This document shows positions 48,942 to 62,090 of a stretch of DNA of 64,000 nt, piece after piece. The DNA lies in the NCBI RefSeq assembly GCF_030272615.1, contig NC_081410.1, positions 143,253,349-143,317,348 on the forward strand. The letters run 5' to 3'. The notes under the pieces are model-generated. The model was given only the letters and a program-made list of their open reading frames with translations. It searched no databases and was not told where the DNA came from. Positions within the stretch are counted from its first letter, which is position 1. Every line of letters starts with the position of its first letter. Made by a program: the position numbers and the translations under genes. Origin of the DNA: Cryptomeria japonica. Its lineage: Eukaryota; Streptophyta; Pinopsida; Cupressales; Cupressaceae.

Positions 48942-49465
48942 GGCCAGTCAGAGAAATTTTTGGTTGAGATACTTAGCGGACAAGCTGAATAATCACATAT
49001 AAAAAATTTCTCTATTGTTTTCCACAAGCTACTGTGAAACCCTAAGACATCTAAAGAAATACACAGTTCTCTAAGCCGTGGGTGCACCAATACTAGGAGA
49101 ATAAAGATATACTCTCTAGGCTGGATTGAAGCTGATGTTATAAGGGAAAAACCTATACTGTAAGAAAATGGGTGGATTGACACGGAGTGGCAGAGACAAA
49201 TTACAAGTAAAAGAAAACACTAGTCTCTAAGATTTAATAGGAATGCCTTTGGATTTGGACTCTGGAAATCTCACTCCATAACATGAAAACCTCTTTCCAT
49301 GAAATGCGTGAACTGACACAAGAATAATGATAAAGAGTAATCCATTGGTCAAGGAGAACGGGTCCCTCTCTGGTCTCAATTACTTTTCGACGTGGATACC
49401 ACTAAACCGACCAGTCAATTCAAACGTTTTTCCCGCATCCAAAGCTGCTTTTATTATTCTGTTGT
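48942..49465 (-). promoter_or_regulatory. NLR upstream flank (probable 5' UTR and promoter)
   Basis: It lies directly upstream of the start codon and is the region copied at 43.04 and 58.2-58.8 kb. Conservation among the copies without the coding part suggests a promoter-bearing segment. I cannot place a TATA box or start site with confidence. Confidence 0.6.
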
Positions 49466-51400
49466 GGCTTACAAAGATCATTCTATCCTAAAAAGTGAGG
49501 CTCATTTTATCTAAGTTTGTCATTACCTTGTAGCTTGGTTTTGATTATCTTTATCCTCTTAGGAATTGTGATATCTTCATATATACAATGCTCGTCCACT
49601 TAATAATATAGTCAGTCAAATCAACTCTTCTAGATTCAAATTTACATTAAAATTTGTTACCTCCATCATCGTGCCCTATTCATTCTTGAAATTGATCATA
49701 AATTTCTCCCTTCACTTAACTTATGCTTTCTCTTAATTCTTATTCTTCATCTTTTGTGTCACTTGATTCTTTTCTTTGGATAAACTACTTGTGTTTACTT
49801 TGATCTGCCACATCTAATATTGATTTGTCTTCAATTTTCATACAAATCTATTTATTTTCCTGACCATATTAATAAATTTAGGTTTACGTATGTTGGAGTT
49901 AGTGCATTGGGTGATATTGTTGATTGCAAAGAAAAAAATTGTTGTTGCAACTATGGGTTATACACACATAGCTCAAGAATTCCAAACAGAGACCAACTCT
50001 AACTCATAGTTGCAAATTAAGGTTCCAATTAAGAGCTTTTAAACCAAGAAATGATAATTCATACATACATGCATAAATAAAACATAAAATTGGATGGAAA
50101 GCTTTTAATTCATTTAGATCTAGAATTGTAAACTTCTAATGGTGTGAAGCCAAAACAATGAATCCTATCTAGTACTAGAATATCCTTCAACAAATCTCCC
50201 TCTACAATACAACCAATGTTGGATATTTATATATTAAATGTTTTGGGAGAGATACGCATCTAAGAAATCTAGAAGGTATTGGAGATTTCTAAGGTGGAAT
50301 TTTCCATAAGAGAACAATATTAAAAAAAAGATGTCAATCTAGATAATACCTTTCTAGAGTTAGATAGTTGGAATTCTATATCAAACATGAAAAGCTAAAT
50401 TTCACCATAATTTAAGATCTAATGGTAAATCACCTTGAAAATTAGTGTTTTAGGTAGCAAATTATGGAACTAAATTTGTTCTTTATTTTTTAACTATATT
50501 ATGTATTAAACAGTTTAATGATAAAAAATAATAAGATGATTAAGATTTAAATTTCAAGGATGCACACTGTTGTAGAATCCTCATTAATTTATCTATAAAA
50601 ATGTTACCTTTATTTCTTTTCTTGAGGATAAAAAAAGATTTTTGAAAAGATCCCTAATAGAACATAATGTTATTAGGGGTCCATATAAAATATTATTTGA
50701 ATATAATGAATAATAAGTAATAAAATCTTGTTATTATTGTTATTACTATATTTTTATAAAGCATGTGCTATTTAATAATCAATAATATAATAAACTATTA
50801 TATTACTAATTTACAATTGTTGATTTTAAATAGATGTGACAAATACACTTTCAATTATTTTGTCACACCTTTTATATTCTAAGAGCTTCTATCTCATTTG
50901 GAAGTAATTCAATTTTAGAGATTATATGAATTTTATCACCATGCACAAGATATATTATCAACTTTGTGAAAGTGAGAAGAAGTGAGTTTCCCTAAGTTTG
51001 GACTATTGATTTGTAGATACAAATGTATGTGTTTTAGATTATAATGATACTTTATAGAATTTTTAATCTAGAAATATTCTCCCATGTATCTATTGTGCAA
51101 TACTTAAATGTGTACATCTTGTAATTCTCATTTCATTTATTTTATATTTTATGTGTGATGATTATTAACCAAATTCTTAATTTCTAACCTAGTATCAATG
51201 CAAGTTAAGCTATATTAATCATCTTTATAGATTATACTAGAAGATAGTGATAACTCAATAAGTACGTATTTAGAGTAAAATTCAAATATCACCATATTTA
51301 TACTTGTTTGATGTGATTGAGGAAAGTGTAGAGGTAGGAGTGTATGCTCTTGTCTATTTAGACAATCAGAAATATAGACCCTCAAACCTTTTCTAGTTTG
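49466..51400. other. AT-rich intergenic region
   Basis: No coding similarity, LTR ends or RNA genes recognised. Confidence 0.5.
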
Positions 51401-51409
51401 TTTTTTGCA

Positions 51410-52640
51410 TACCCTTAGTGGGCCCGCCCTCCCGATTCCCCTGGCACACTTGCACAGGCATTGGTGAGAGGGGAACGACCCAAGTGACTACAGCCAGACC
51501 TGGGCATTCCAACTCATTATATGTAATAAATAGGCCTCTTGAGATGAAAATTTCAAAGGTTGGAGCTATTTGAGAGTTTACTCTCATATTAAGCATCTCG
51601 TAGGGCCCTTAAGGTCTAAATCACGCTTGCATGACTACTAAGGTGCTTGATAGTTTGTTGGGCTATATGTCTCAATCCCGCTTGCGCAACCTCGAAGAGT
51701 AGTCTTCTAACTGAAATCCTTACTAGAATCCTTGTGCTTACGGACCAAAAACCTTCTAGTCATTGGTGCAGGAGGTCGGACCTCCGAAGGCGCCCACATT
51801 TTTATGGCCTTTAGTAGAGACACAAAGTTCGCCATGGGGAGTTTTCATGGGAACTGATGCTTGGCTACCCCGGAGAAGTGAATGTCGTGGAGGGGAGCCA
51901 GTGGGGTCAAGCATCTAAGTGTTCGCTCTGGGTAGGTGTAGCTGGGAAACCAAGTGGGATTCGTTGACTATTGTCCTTGCTAGCCCTAAGAATGTTGTAA
52001 ATGAGTATGAGTATCTTTGATTCCAAGTTCATTTGACCATTGTGTTTGCTTTTCTTGACACTTGTTTAACAAGAGTAGATCTAACACATCATCATCCCCA
52101 AGCACTTTACAAAACATTTATCCAAAACAAACATTTTTTCCAAGTCAAAGTCAAAGTCCTAGTCATCATCCTAGTCATGGTCGACAAAAATTTGGACTTT
52201 TTGTCAACAAGTCCAAATTCCCAAATGAGTCTAAACCACATCAAAACTTTGTCCGTCTCATGTATTACAAGCCCAAGTTGTATAAGCATCCTAAGAAAAC
52301 CCTTGCACATCCAATTAAAAAGAAGAAGCTCACACAAGCTCAACTTGTTAGGCACCAAAAGTTTTGGTACATTAATCATAGACTCATGCTTAAGCATAGG
52401 ACCTTCTTGCATAGATACCTCTATCCCTTCATACCTTTATCCCAACATACCTCTATCCCTTCATCATTTATTCATACTTCTCTTCCTTCATCATCAATAC
52501 ATGCTTCATTTCCTCAATCCTCCATGCCCTTCTACAATACAGCTAAATTTGTCTATGCTTCCACCACACAACCAAACACATACCGCGGATCCCAACCCAT
52601 GTACTTTGATAAATTGAGCAAGAAGAATGAATGGTGATGT
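51410..52640 (+). mobile_element. gypsy leader fragment with a basic, Ser/Pro-rich ORF
   Basis: 51410-51990 is the reverse complement of the leader block at 8170-8740. It is followed by overlapping frames at 52033-52617 and 52062-52637. The latter (191 codons) starts MFNKSRSNTSSSPSTLQ, has a Lys-rich centre (HPIKKKKLTQAQL) and a Ser/His/Pro-rich tail resembling the region at 35-36.7 kb. No capsid or zinc knuckle is seen. It is probably a broken element cut at about 52.64 kb. Confidence 0.65.
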
Positions 52641-52848
52641 GGGAGAAAGTTGACAATTATTATGGTTTAAATTTCCTATAGAATCATTCCCTAAATTAAT
52701 TTTTATATTCATAGAACAAACATGGAACAAAATATATTAGATTATCCACTAGCAATAAAATATTGAGCAAGCCCTTTAACCATGTGATAGTGACATTTTA
52801 TTGTTCTTACATTTTTTAAGATAGAGGGTCACTAACCATCTAATATTA

Positions 52849-55194
52849 TTGAGAATGGGGAGGAAGTGGAGATGGAAATCACTCATCCAACTAGATGTGC
52901 AAGACATTCCCAACGAAGAAAATCATTTTTCAAGTGATAACCTTGAATGGACACCTATTGTAAATGAGAATGTCCAAGATTTGGATTTATGTGTTGTTGT
53001 TCCTCTTGAGAGACTCTCTCACTTTGTCAAAGGAGAAGGTTTATTGGATAGTGCAGAGACATAATTTATACGCAAGGATCATCAAGAAATCAACTTGACA
53101 AATCATACTGGATCATGCTACCAAGATGTATTCAAGGTTTGCCTATATTTAATATAATAATCAAGTATGTCACATCTTATACTTATCATTTACAATATAT
53201 ATTAATAAATATATTTTGGTACATGTATAAACAGGCATCATTGTGCTTTTGGGGCTGAGGATAAAAGAAATAAATATAAAAAAGTGCAAAGGATATGAAA
53301 GTTTACTCAAAAAAAGGGTCGTCAAACCCACTTCATTGATAGGGTTATGTATGGAAAACCTAACGTTGCAATACTTACATATAATTTTACCCACCAGGAT
53401 GCTAATGTTGAATTTTGTCATGGGAATAATGACCCTTCTGGTGATCCAAGGAGCATTATTGCGCCAAGACTATCAAATGAATGTAAATCATATATTGAAT
53501 CCTTTTTATTGATGGGCGTGGGGATTGACACAATATGCGAACAACACTACTTAGATCGTGGTTTGACAAATTTGTTGAATAAGAGGGACACATGTTTTCT
53601 AAGGCAAGATGTATTGAATGCATGGAAAAGAGTATGCTCCCTTATATCACTAAAAAATGAAGATGATGCAAAAAGTGTAAGCTTGAGGTATGCAGAGGAG
53701 AAAGATAATTTTTCTACTAAAAAATATCGAACAATGTGGAAAATAGTTCATTTATGGTGGGCATTCAAACACCATGGATGCAAGAAATGACGATGAAGTA
53801 TTCACACAACTCAATAATTGCAATGGATTCTACATTCTCAACAAATAAATATGGTGTAAGTAGAGTAATATTAAATGTATTTATAATTTTTTTTAATTAT
53901 TAGTATATATTTTATCTAAAAAAAATTCCTTTATTTTATTAATATGCAGTACCAGTTATATAACTTTCTTGTATTTTATGAACAAGAGGCTGACATACCT
54001 ATTGCATGGACCATATCCTCGAGAAGTAAAGTTGAGGATATAAATGAATGGTTATCAGAAGTTTATAAAGGAGGAAAACAATGTAAAGAAGATTGGCATG
54101 TCAACGCATTCATGACAGATGATGCGAGTGTTGAGATTGAAGCAATCAGGTTTTATTACCCTCCATTTATATTGTATTTACTTAACATTAAGTTTATACT
54201 ACTAATGAACTTTTATAATGTAACATGTAGATTATCCTTTGGTTGTCGAGTACTTTTATGTCTATGGCATGTTCGTAGGGCATGGCTGTAGAATGTGTAT
54301 AGGTAAGTTAATGTTTAATTAGAATTTATGAAAAATTACACTTTTGAACATCATAGCTTGATATTATGATTTATAATCCAAGTATGTCAGTAATAAGGAT
54401 GTTGGAGCAAATATGTTCCATAGACTAGGTGCGATAATGCATGTGATGAGTGACAACGAAGACATCACTACTAACGTGATAAGAAATTTCATTAAGGAAT
54501 TCGAAGACAAGAAGAAATTTATTGAGTATTTTCAAAAAAACTTGGTCTCATGATGAGAGGTGTATCGGTAAGATCATCAAAAAACTATTTATAGTATTTA
54601 TGCATTTACATTATTTAAGTTGTATATTGTGTATGTTAATACATCATTATGTTTGTTTGTATACCAATGTGGGCAAAAAAATTTAGAGGCTTCTCTCATG
54701 CAAATCAAGAAACCAATGCATCCATAGAGTCATATCACTTCCAAATCAAGAGTTGCCATTTAAGTGATCGTTCTAAGATATGCACAAGGAGGATGGATTG
54801 GCTAATACATACACTTCTTCACAAGGTAGAACCATTCTATAAGAATAAAAGATATTTGTAGTTATCTGGATTTTTAAATAACTTTAAAAAGGAAAGACAT
54901 TACATGACTGCTTTGGAGAGATCAAAAACAATAGCAGATGCATATTGTTGTCCATATGGTCTCCTCCCTGACACATATAAGATAAGAAGCCAAACAGATC
55001 GAACAAAATGGTACCTTGTAAGGAAATTTGGACCAAAATTTCATGTGTGTGATTTCCAGTGGACAAAAAGTGGAAACACATGCAAGCATGTGTTGAAGAT
55101 TTTAGATCTTGTTAAGATAAAAGAAACAAATGAGCAAGATCAATTTGTTGGTAAGAGTCTTTTGACCTTCAAGTATTACATTTATGTATTTTAA
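52849..55194 (+). pseudogene. MULE (MuDR/FAR1-like) transposase with SWIM domain, intron-containing
   Basis: Exon-like blocks in order: an N-terminal part with VVVPLERLSHFVKGEG, then a stop and FIRKDHQEINL; a DNA-binding-type block with SNECKSYIESFLLMGVGIDT at 53470; the transposase core with MDST (53829), ITDDA-like FMTDDASVEIEAIR (54109) and LLCLWHVRRAWL (54256); then HANQETNASIESYH (54696) and RRMDWLIHTLLHKVEPFY; and a SWIM-like CDFQWTKSGNTCKH (about 55050). Intron-like gaps have GT and AG ends, for example 53857-53948. Damage: TAA at 53062, a frame change near 53710, TAG at 54289. The second SWIM Cys is Phe. It may be a dead transposase or a decayed domesticated copy; terminal inverted repeats were not found. 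Confidence 0.8.
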
Positions 55195-56650
55195 TGGTTA
55201 TTATTTATTCTCTAAACTAACTAAAGTATTTTCATTAAATTGCATATGGTGTTACTCCATCGATTGATGATGATCACGAGGTTGGAGGGAGTTCTAGTCA
55301 CGAGAATAATATCCTTGGTAAAGTTAGGACTTATGGTATAAAAGTTTATTGATTTTTATGGTTCTTAAACTTAATAAACTATTATTCCAATTGCATATGT
55401 TTGTAATCCATCACAAGATCAAGATGTGATCGGGGTTGCAACTAGTGAAGACCAAATAATTGGTAAATTTTAATGTCACAATTTTTTTAATATATTTTTA
55501 ATAAATATTATTTTAATGAATCATTGTTATTTTTTTCATAGATGGCCGAAATTCATCAAGTTCTTTCAATGATAAATTTCAAAATTTTGTTGACTATATG
55601 AATTCAATACTCCAATATCTGCCAACTGGACAAAATGAAAAACTCATTTTATTGAATGTGTTGAGAAATTTAAAAAAGAGTTTCATGCATCTCTTGCTTC
55701 CTCTTCAAAGTTTACATCCATCCCTGGCTCAGAGAACATGCCCGTGAGATGAATACCACCATGGTTTAGCCCTAGCAAAATGTGCAAATGCCATTATCTT
55801 CATCGAAGACGCAATGACATTCATCAAGAGTTAAATGAAAGAGTAAAGGAGCATGATGAATTCCAATTCCCTTCTACAGGTGGTAGAAAACAAAAGAAAA
55901 AAGGGTCTTAAGACGTTCAGGCATAGCCATACAAGAAGAAATGGTTACTATCAGAGAACAACATAGTGAGTAGATTTACTCTAATTTATTTTAGTTTTTT
56001 CATCATAATAATTCTTCCTTTTATCTAATGTGTAAGAAATATGTGAATGTAGTTCTTGACAATCAAGAGAGTAGTCGGCGACATCGATTGCCATTCTCTA
56101 TTGATCTGAACCAGTCAGCAATAGATGAAATGCAAATTATAGATGATAATTTTATAACTTTTAAATGTGTTAATTTATTAATTGTAATATTGCTAAGCAT
56201 TTATTTCTAACATCTCTTTTACACTTCATGAAACAATCACTAGGTACAATTTGTGGAACTCAACCATCATCAACTATCAATGTTATCCCCAATCAGACAT
56301 TTCAACAAACCATTTTAGGTAATTACATTTCAATATTATTTACATTAACTACATGTTGTACTCTTACACTCAGCAATTTATTTATGTTATTTTGCTAAAT
56401 GTAAATGTCATTGCATCTTTAGATGATCAACAAAATAGTGGACAACATAGGTTACCATTTCATATTCATCTTAACCAGGCACCTGGGACAATGGATGCAA
56501 TTGAAATAGAAGATGGTAAACAATTATGAAATTATTTTCTAATACTTTTTAAATTTACATTTATAAATACATTTTATAACTAATTTATGTAATGTATAGG
56601 TTTTGATGAGATTGTAATGGCCAATCATGATCAACATTATTACAAATAAT
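55195..56650 (+). pseudogene. probable 3' exons of the MULE-type gene
   Basis: Short open stretches separated by AT-rich intron-like gaps: SIDDDHEVGGSS (55260), a stretch with FVDYMNSILQYLPTGQNEKL (55590), HQELNERVKEHDEFQFPSTG (55825), RLPFSIDLNQSAIDEM (56080), RLPFHIHLNQAPGTMDAIEI (56455), and a last piece ending in TAA near 56648. Two of the mini-exons are clearly related. Exon joins are not proven and I see no known domain. Confidence 0.5.
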
Positions 56651-58229
<1,579 letters not shown>

Positions 58230-58230
<1 letters not shown>

Positions 58231-58800
58231 TATTTTTTCCAATCTTGTGTAGATAAGACAGTCTTCAACTCTGAAAATCCGTATGCTTTATGAGGTGTGG
58301 AAATTTCATAATTTTAATCCATATCTTATTTGATAGCTGTCCTCAACTAGTTGTAAAGGACTATTAAATTGGACAAATTACGAGTAAAAGAAAAACAGTA
58401 CTTTCTAGCAGTAAAGTAACATGACTATGCGGGCTGAAAGGGACATAAAGTTTAGAAAATAGACATGACATGCGTAAGCCGATAGAAGAATAATGATAAA
58501 AGTAGTCTATTGGTCAAGCAGGCCGGGGCCCCACTCTGCTTTCCACTACTTTTTAACGCGGTACCATACACTAATGAGTCAATTCAAACATTTTATTGTA
58601 CTGTTTTGTAATATAAAGTCCTGAGAATAAGCTGTCTCCAACTCTCGATGTCCATGTAAAAATCCGTACATAGAACAACATGTCATGCAAGTGACAAAGT
58701 TAGCAGCAGAAGATGAGTGGCTAAATAGTGGAAGAAGAGGACATTGTGTTTAATTAGTCTAACATCTTATTTGATACCTATTTTATTAGCTAGAGGTTCA
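58230..58800 (-). other. third, diverged copy of the NLR upstream flank
   Basis: Shares with 43.04-43.83 kb, in the same order, GGACAAATTAC, AAAGTAACAT, ATTGGTCAAG, GTCAATTCAAAC and AATAAGCTGTCTC. No NLR coding sequence lies on its downstream (left) side in this window. An internal partial duplication is visible (CATATCTTATTTGATAGCT near 58320 and ACATCTTATTTGATACCT near 58765). Confidence 0.7.
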
Positions 58801-59671
58801 GCAATGTGCAAGGGCCTAGCATCATTTCTTGTATATTTAAATTTTCAATTATTAACTTTAAAGAAATTATAATTTTTTTAAAATTTCATTAATAAATTTC
58901 ATATATATTAATAATGGTATATTTTTTAACATTTTTGGATCATAATTGACTCATTTGTGCACCTTTATTGGTACCATAGTATGCAACTATTGTGACATTT
59001 GTGCATAAGTATTGGTCATTTCAAGTGCACAGTTATTGGCACATCTTTAAGCATGTATCGGGTGCGTACTTTTTGACCCTTGGGTGCACAACGGCTCCCA
59101 CAATGTGCATCATTATTACCCAAAAGCCAAAACAATAGCTATAAGTAGGGGAAGAGCACCAATAGCCGTCATAGCTAACTTTGCGCACCCAGAGATCCTA
59201 AATGGTACATTGGATTTTGATTTTTTTTTTTAGTTGTCTTCGTATGCAACTTAACTACTTATAGCTATTGGGGAGTCAACATGACAATAAGGTGACGGTT
59301 ATTGGAACTATGTTATCTATTGGTACTCTTCCCTTATGTTAATGAATAATTTTTAGTTTTTTTTTCTTTTTGGATTTATTATCTTATTGTACCCATCTCT
59401 TTTATGAATAATATTATCCCCAATATTTAAATAAAAATTCTCCTAAATATATAAATCAAACAAAAGACATATAATTAAATTATAATAAAATCTTAAGATT
59501 TATAATTAAGGTTTGTTAAAAATAAAATTGTGAAATTTAAATAAATTAAATATTACATTTAATTTGATTTCTAATAAACTAGCATAACTATCTTTAAAGG
59601 AATATAGATAAAGTACGTCGAAATATATTGTATTTGTGTATTATTCCACTCAAAATTTATTATATTGTAAT
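58801..59671. other. AT-rich intergenic region
   Basis: No coding signal; short phrases of the type TTATTGG(C/T/A) recur at 58960-59340. Confidence 0.5.
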
Positions 59672-61274
59672 TGTACGCTAGGAATTCGGAAATCATCACA
59701 AATAAATCAAAATACTAATTTAGCCTAATCACGAAAGCTCAAATGCAATGATCTATCCTAAGTACACTCAATAGAGACATGAAATAAAAACATTCAATAC
59801 TAAAGATTATGCAAACCAAATGTAGATTTGAATGCTCCTTCATGCGGCTCCATTGTCCTTCTTTCTTCTCCAAATAGCCTTTGTTTGTGGATCTCACCTT
59901 CAAGTGCATAAACCTAATGTGAAAGCAAGATTGACATTGGCGCAAGAGTACTCGAAGCGTGATTGATTCAATAATCTGATTAGTTCGACAAAGTGATTAG
60001 AAATTCGATAATCTGATTCATTAGATGATGTGATTCATTCGATAATGTGATTCATTTGATAATGTGATTAGTCTTGATTGAAGAAAAATCATCCAATTTA
60101 TAGACAAATTGGAGAAAAGATCAAATTAGCATGAAATGGATATTAGAAGCAATTGATTTCAAAAATGGCACAATTGAGTGGAAAGAGGAAGGTTATGACA
60201 CCTTCTATGTCATGAATTATGACATATTGCCAAAGAGAACTAGAACCTTATGACATCTTGCTATGTCACAAGTATGACACATGAGAAATTCATGCTTCCA
60301 CCGAAGCACAAAAGTAGGGAGAAACTAGAGAGAATTTAATTAGGTGGAAATTAAAATTAGGAAATTAGAAAATAGGTGGAAATTAGGAATTAGAAATGAT
60401 GAAAAATTAGAAAATTAGAAAATTAGAAAATTAGGAATGATGGAAAATTAGAAAATTAGGTAAATTAATTAATAATTTGTCATTTATTAATTAATTCACA
60501 AAAAGAGGAATAATTAGCCAATTAAATGAACATTTAATTGCGATGAGAAGACTTAGGATAAATAAATAAATTATTTAACCTAGAGGAAGAAATGACAAAT
60601 AAGATTAAATGAATAAATCATAAAACCTTAGAAGATGAATTAGAAATGCAAGGACGACAATTAGGTCTTGACAAAAGATAATTAATGTCGATTTGATTTG
60701 ATCATGATTTTGAATTGATAAATGATTTGATTGACAAAAACGCCAATTGACGAGGAACAATGACTATTTGATCCAGATTGACATGATTGAGAGGACGACG
60801 ACGATTGATGATAAATTGATCGCAAAAGGACAAAATTTACAAGAGGACAAGGATCGATGACAAAATAGATGACAAGATTGAAAATGACCACGATTGATGA
60901 CAAAATCGATCGCAAAACGACAAGATCAAAAATGACAACAATCGATGACAAATTGATCGCATTATGATAAGATTGATAAGAGGACAAAACCCTAATTAGG
61001 ATTGGCGATGTCCAAAATGATGACAAATAAGCATGCACATTGATGCGACAGGATAAGTTTGACCAAAATCATGACTGAAGATTGTTGTCGACAAGACCAA
61101 ATTTGAAAGCAAGACGATTGAAGAATGCAGAAGAATGAATCGATGCTCGCAAGTGATAAAGACCAAGTGTGAATCATAGGAGAAATGTTAATGCGATGCA
61201 AAAACCTAAAATGAGGCAATGCGTAAATGTTAAAGCATGACTCCGCAAGCGTTGACCATTTTTAGGTGCCTACA
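59672..61274 (-). repeat. 3' LTR of a second minus-strand gypsy element, about 1.6 kb
   Basis: The minus-strand copy starts TGTAGGCACC at 61274, right after a polypurine tract, and probably ends TAGCGTACA at 59672. It contains GATTCATTCGATAATGTGA-type repeats (59990-60070) and a CGATGACAAA-rich stretch (60780-61000). The left end rests only on the TG...CA motif. Confidence 0.7.
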
Positions 61275-61320
61275 TTTTGCCCCTCTTTGAGACAATGCAA
61301 TTTTAAGCATTGTTTCAAAG
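61275..61320 (-). promoter_or_regulatory. polypurine tract and adjoining hairpin
   Basis: On the minus strand AAAGAGGGGCAAAA abuts the LTR start. A 14-bp stem (arms 61285-61298 and 61307-61320, one G-T pair, 8-base loop) overlaps it. The arrangement mirrors 39272-39316. Confidence 0.8.
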
Positions 61321-61794
61321 AACTTAAATGAAAATGCCCCAGACAACTGACAATGACATATGCATGCCCCCTCGAGGAATTGGCTGGAAACATGCAGAAA
61401 AGAGGCCAATTGATCGATAAAAATGATAGGATCGAACGGACTGACAATCGGAGATCAAATGCATGAAGGACAAGCATTTTAAGGTGCACAAGACCGCGAC
61501 CAACATAAGATGGAGAGGATGCACATCCATCTATGCACTGACAAAGATCTATAAATGAGACCAAGAGGGTGAAAAGAGCTCATTTGCACTAGCCAAAGAG
61601 GAGAATTTGTTGCTTTGGACAAGGACACTTGCAGAGAGATGGCGAACATTCCAATGGCAGATCACCTCAGAGAACATGTACGTACTTACAGATGACCAGA
61701 CGATGCAGGAGCAATGCTATGTATCTCAAAAACCCATATTTTCAATTTCATGAATTTTGATCGCTTGCAGGACATTGCGGGGCCCACAGAAACT

Positions 61795-61930
61795 GCAAAA
61801 ACTGAGTTCTGCGCTTGTGTAGGGTGAATCCTGCGCTTGTGTGATGTCTTCTGTGCTTGTGTAGGGGTACACAGGCGCAGGTTATGTGACACGGGTGCAG
61901 GAGTCTTGACACAAGCGCAATTGTGCATTG
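61795..61930. repeat. CACAAGCGCAG motif array
   Basis: About six copies or variants (CTGCGCTTGTGT on plus; CACAGGCGCAG, CACGGGTGCAG and CACAAGCGCAA in the other direction) at about 20-26 base spacing. It resembles the CACAGACGC arrays of the first gypsy element in style, not in exact sequence. Confidence 0.75.
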
Positions 61931-62090
61931 GTGACTGAATTTTGGTTCAAAATGGCATGCAAATGATCCAAAAAGGGGGGATAAGGGTAGGATACAGCAA
62001 AATAGATAAAGAACACCCTGATTTGGCCATGAAACAAAGAAATGTAGCCCATAGGAACAAACCCAAATACTGACAAAATGTGCCCCAATT

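Noticed and set aside
52062-52637. Ser/Pro-rich ORF as a host cell-wall protein gene
   Set aside because: It follows a gypsy leader block and lacks a signal peptide; retroelement origin is likelier.
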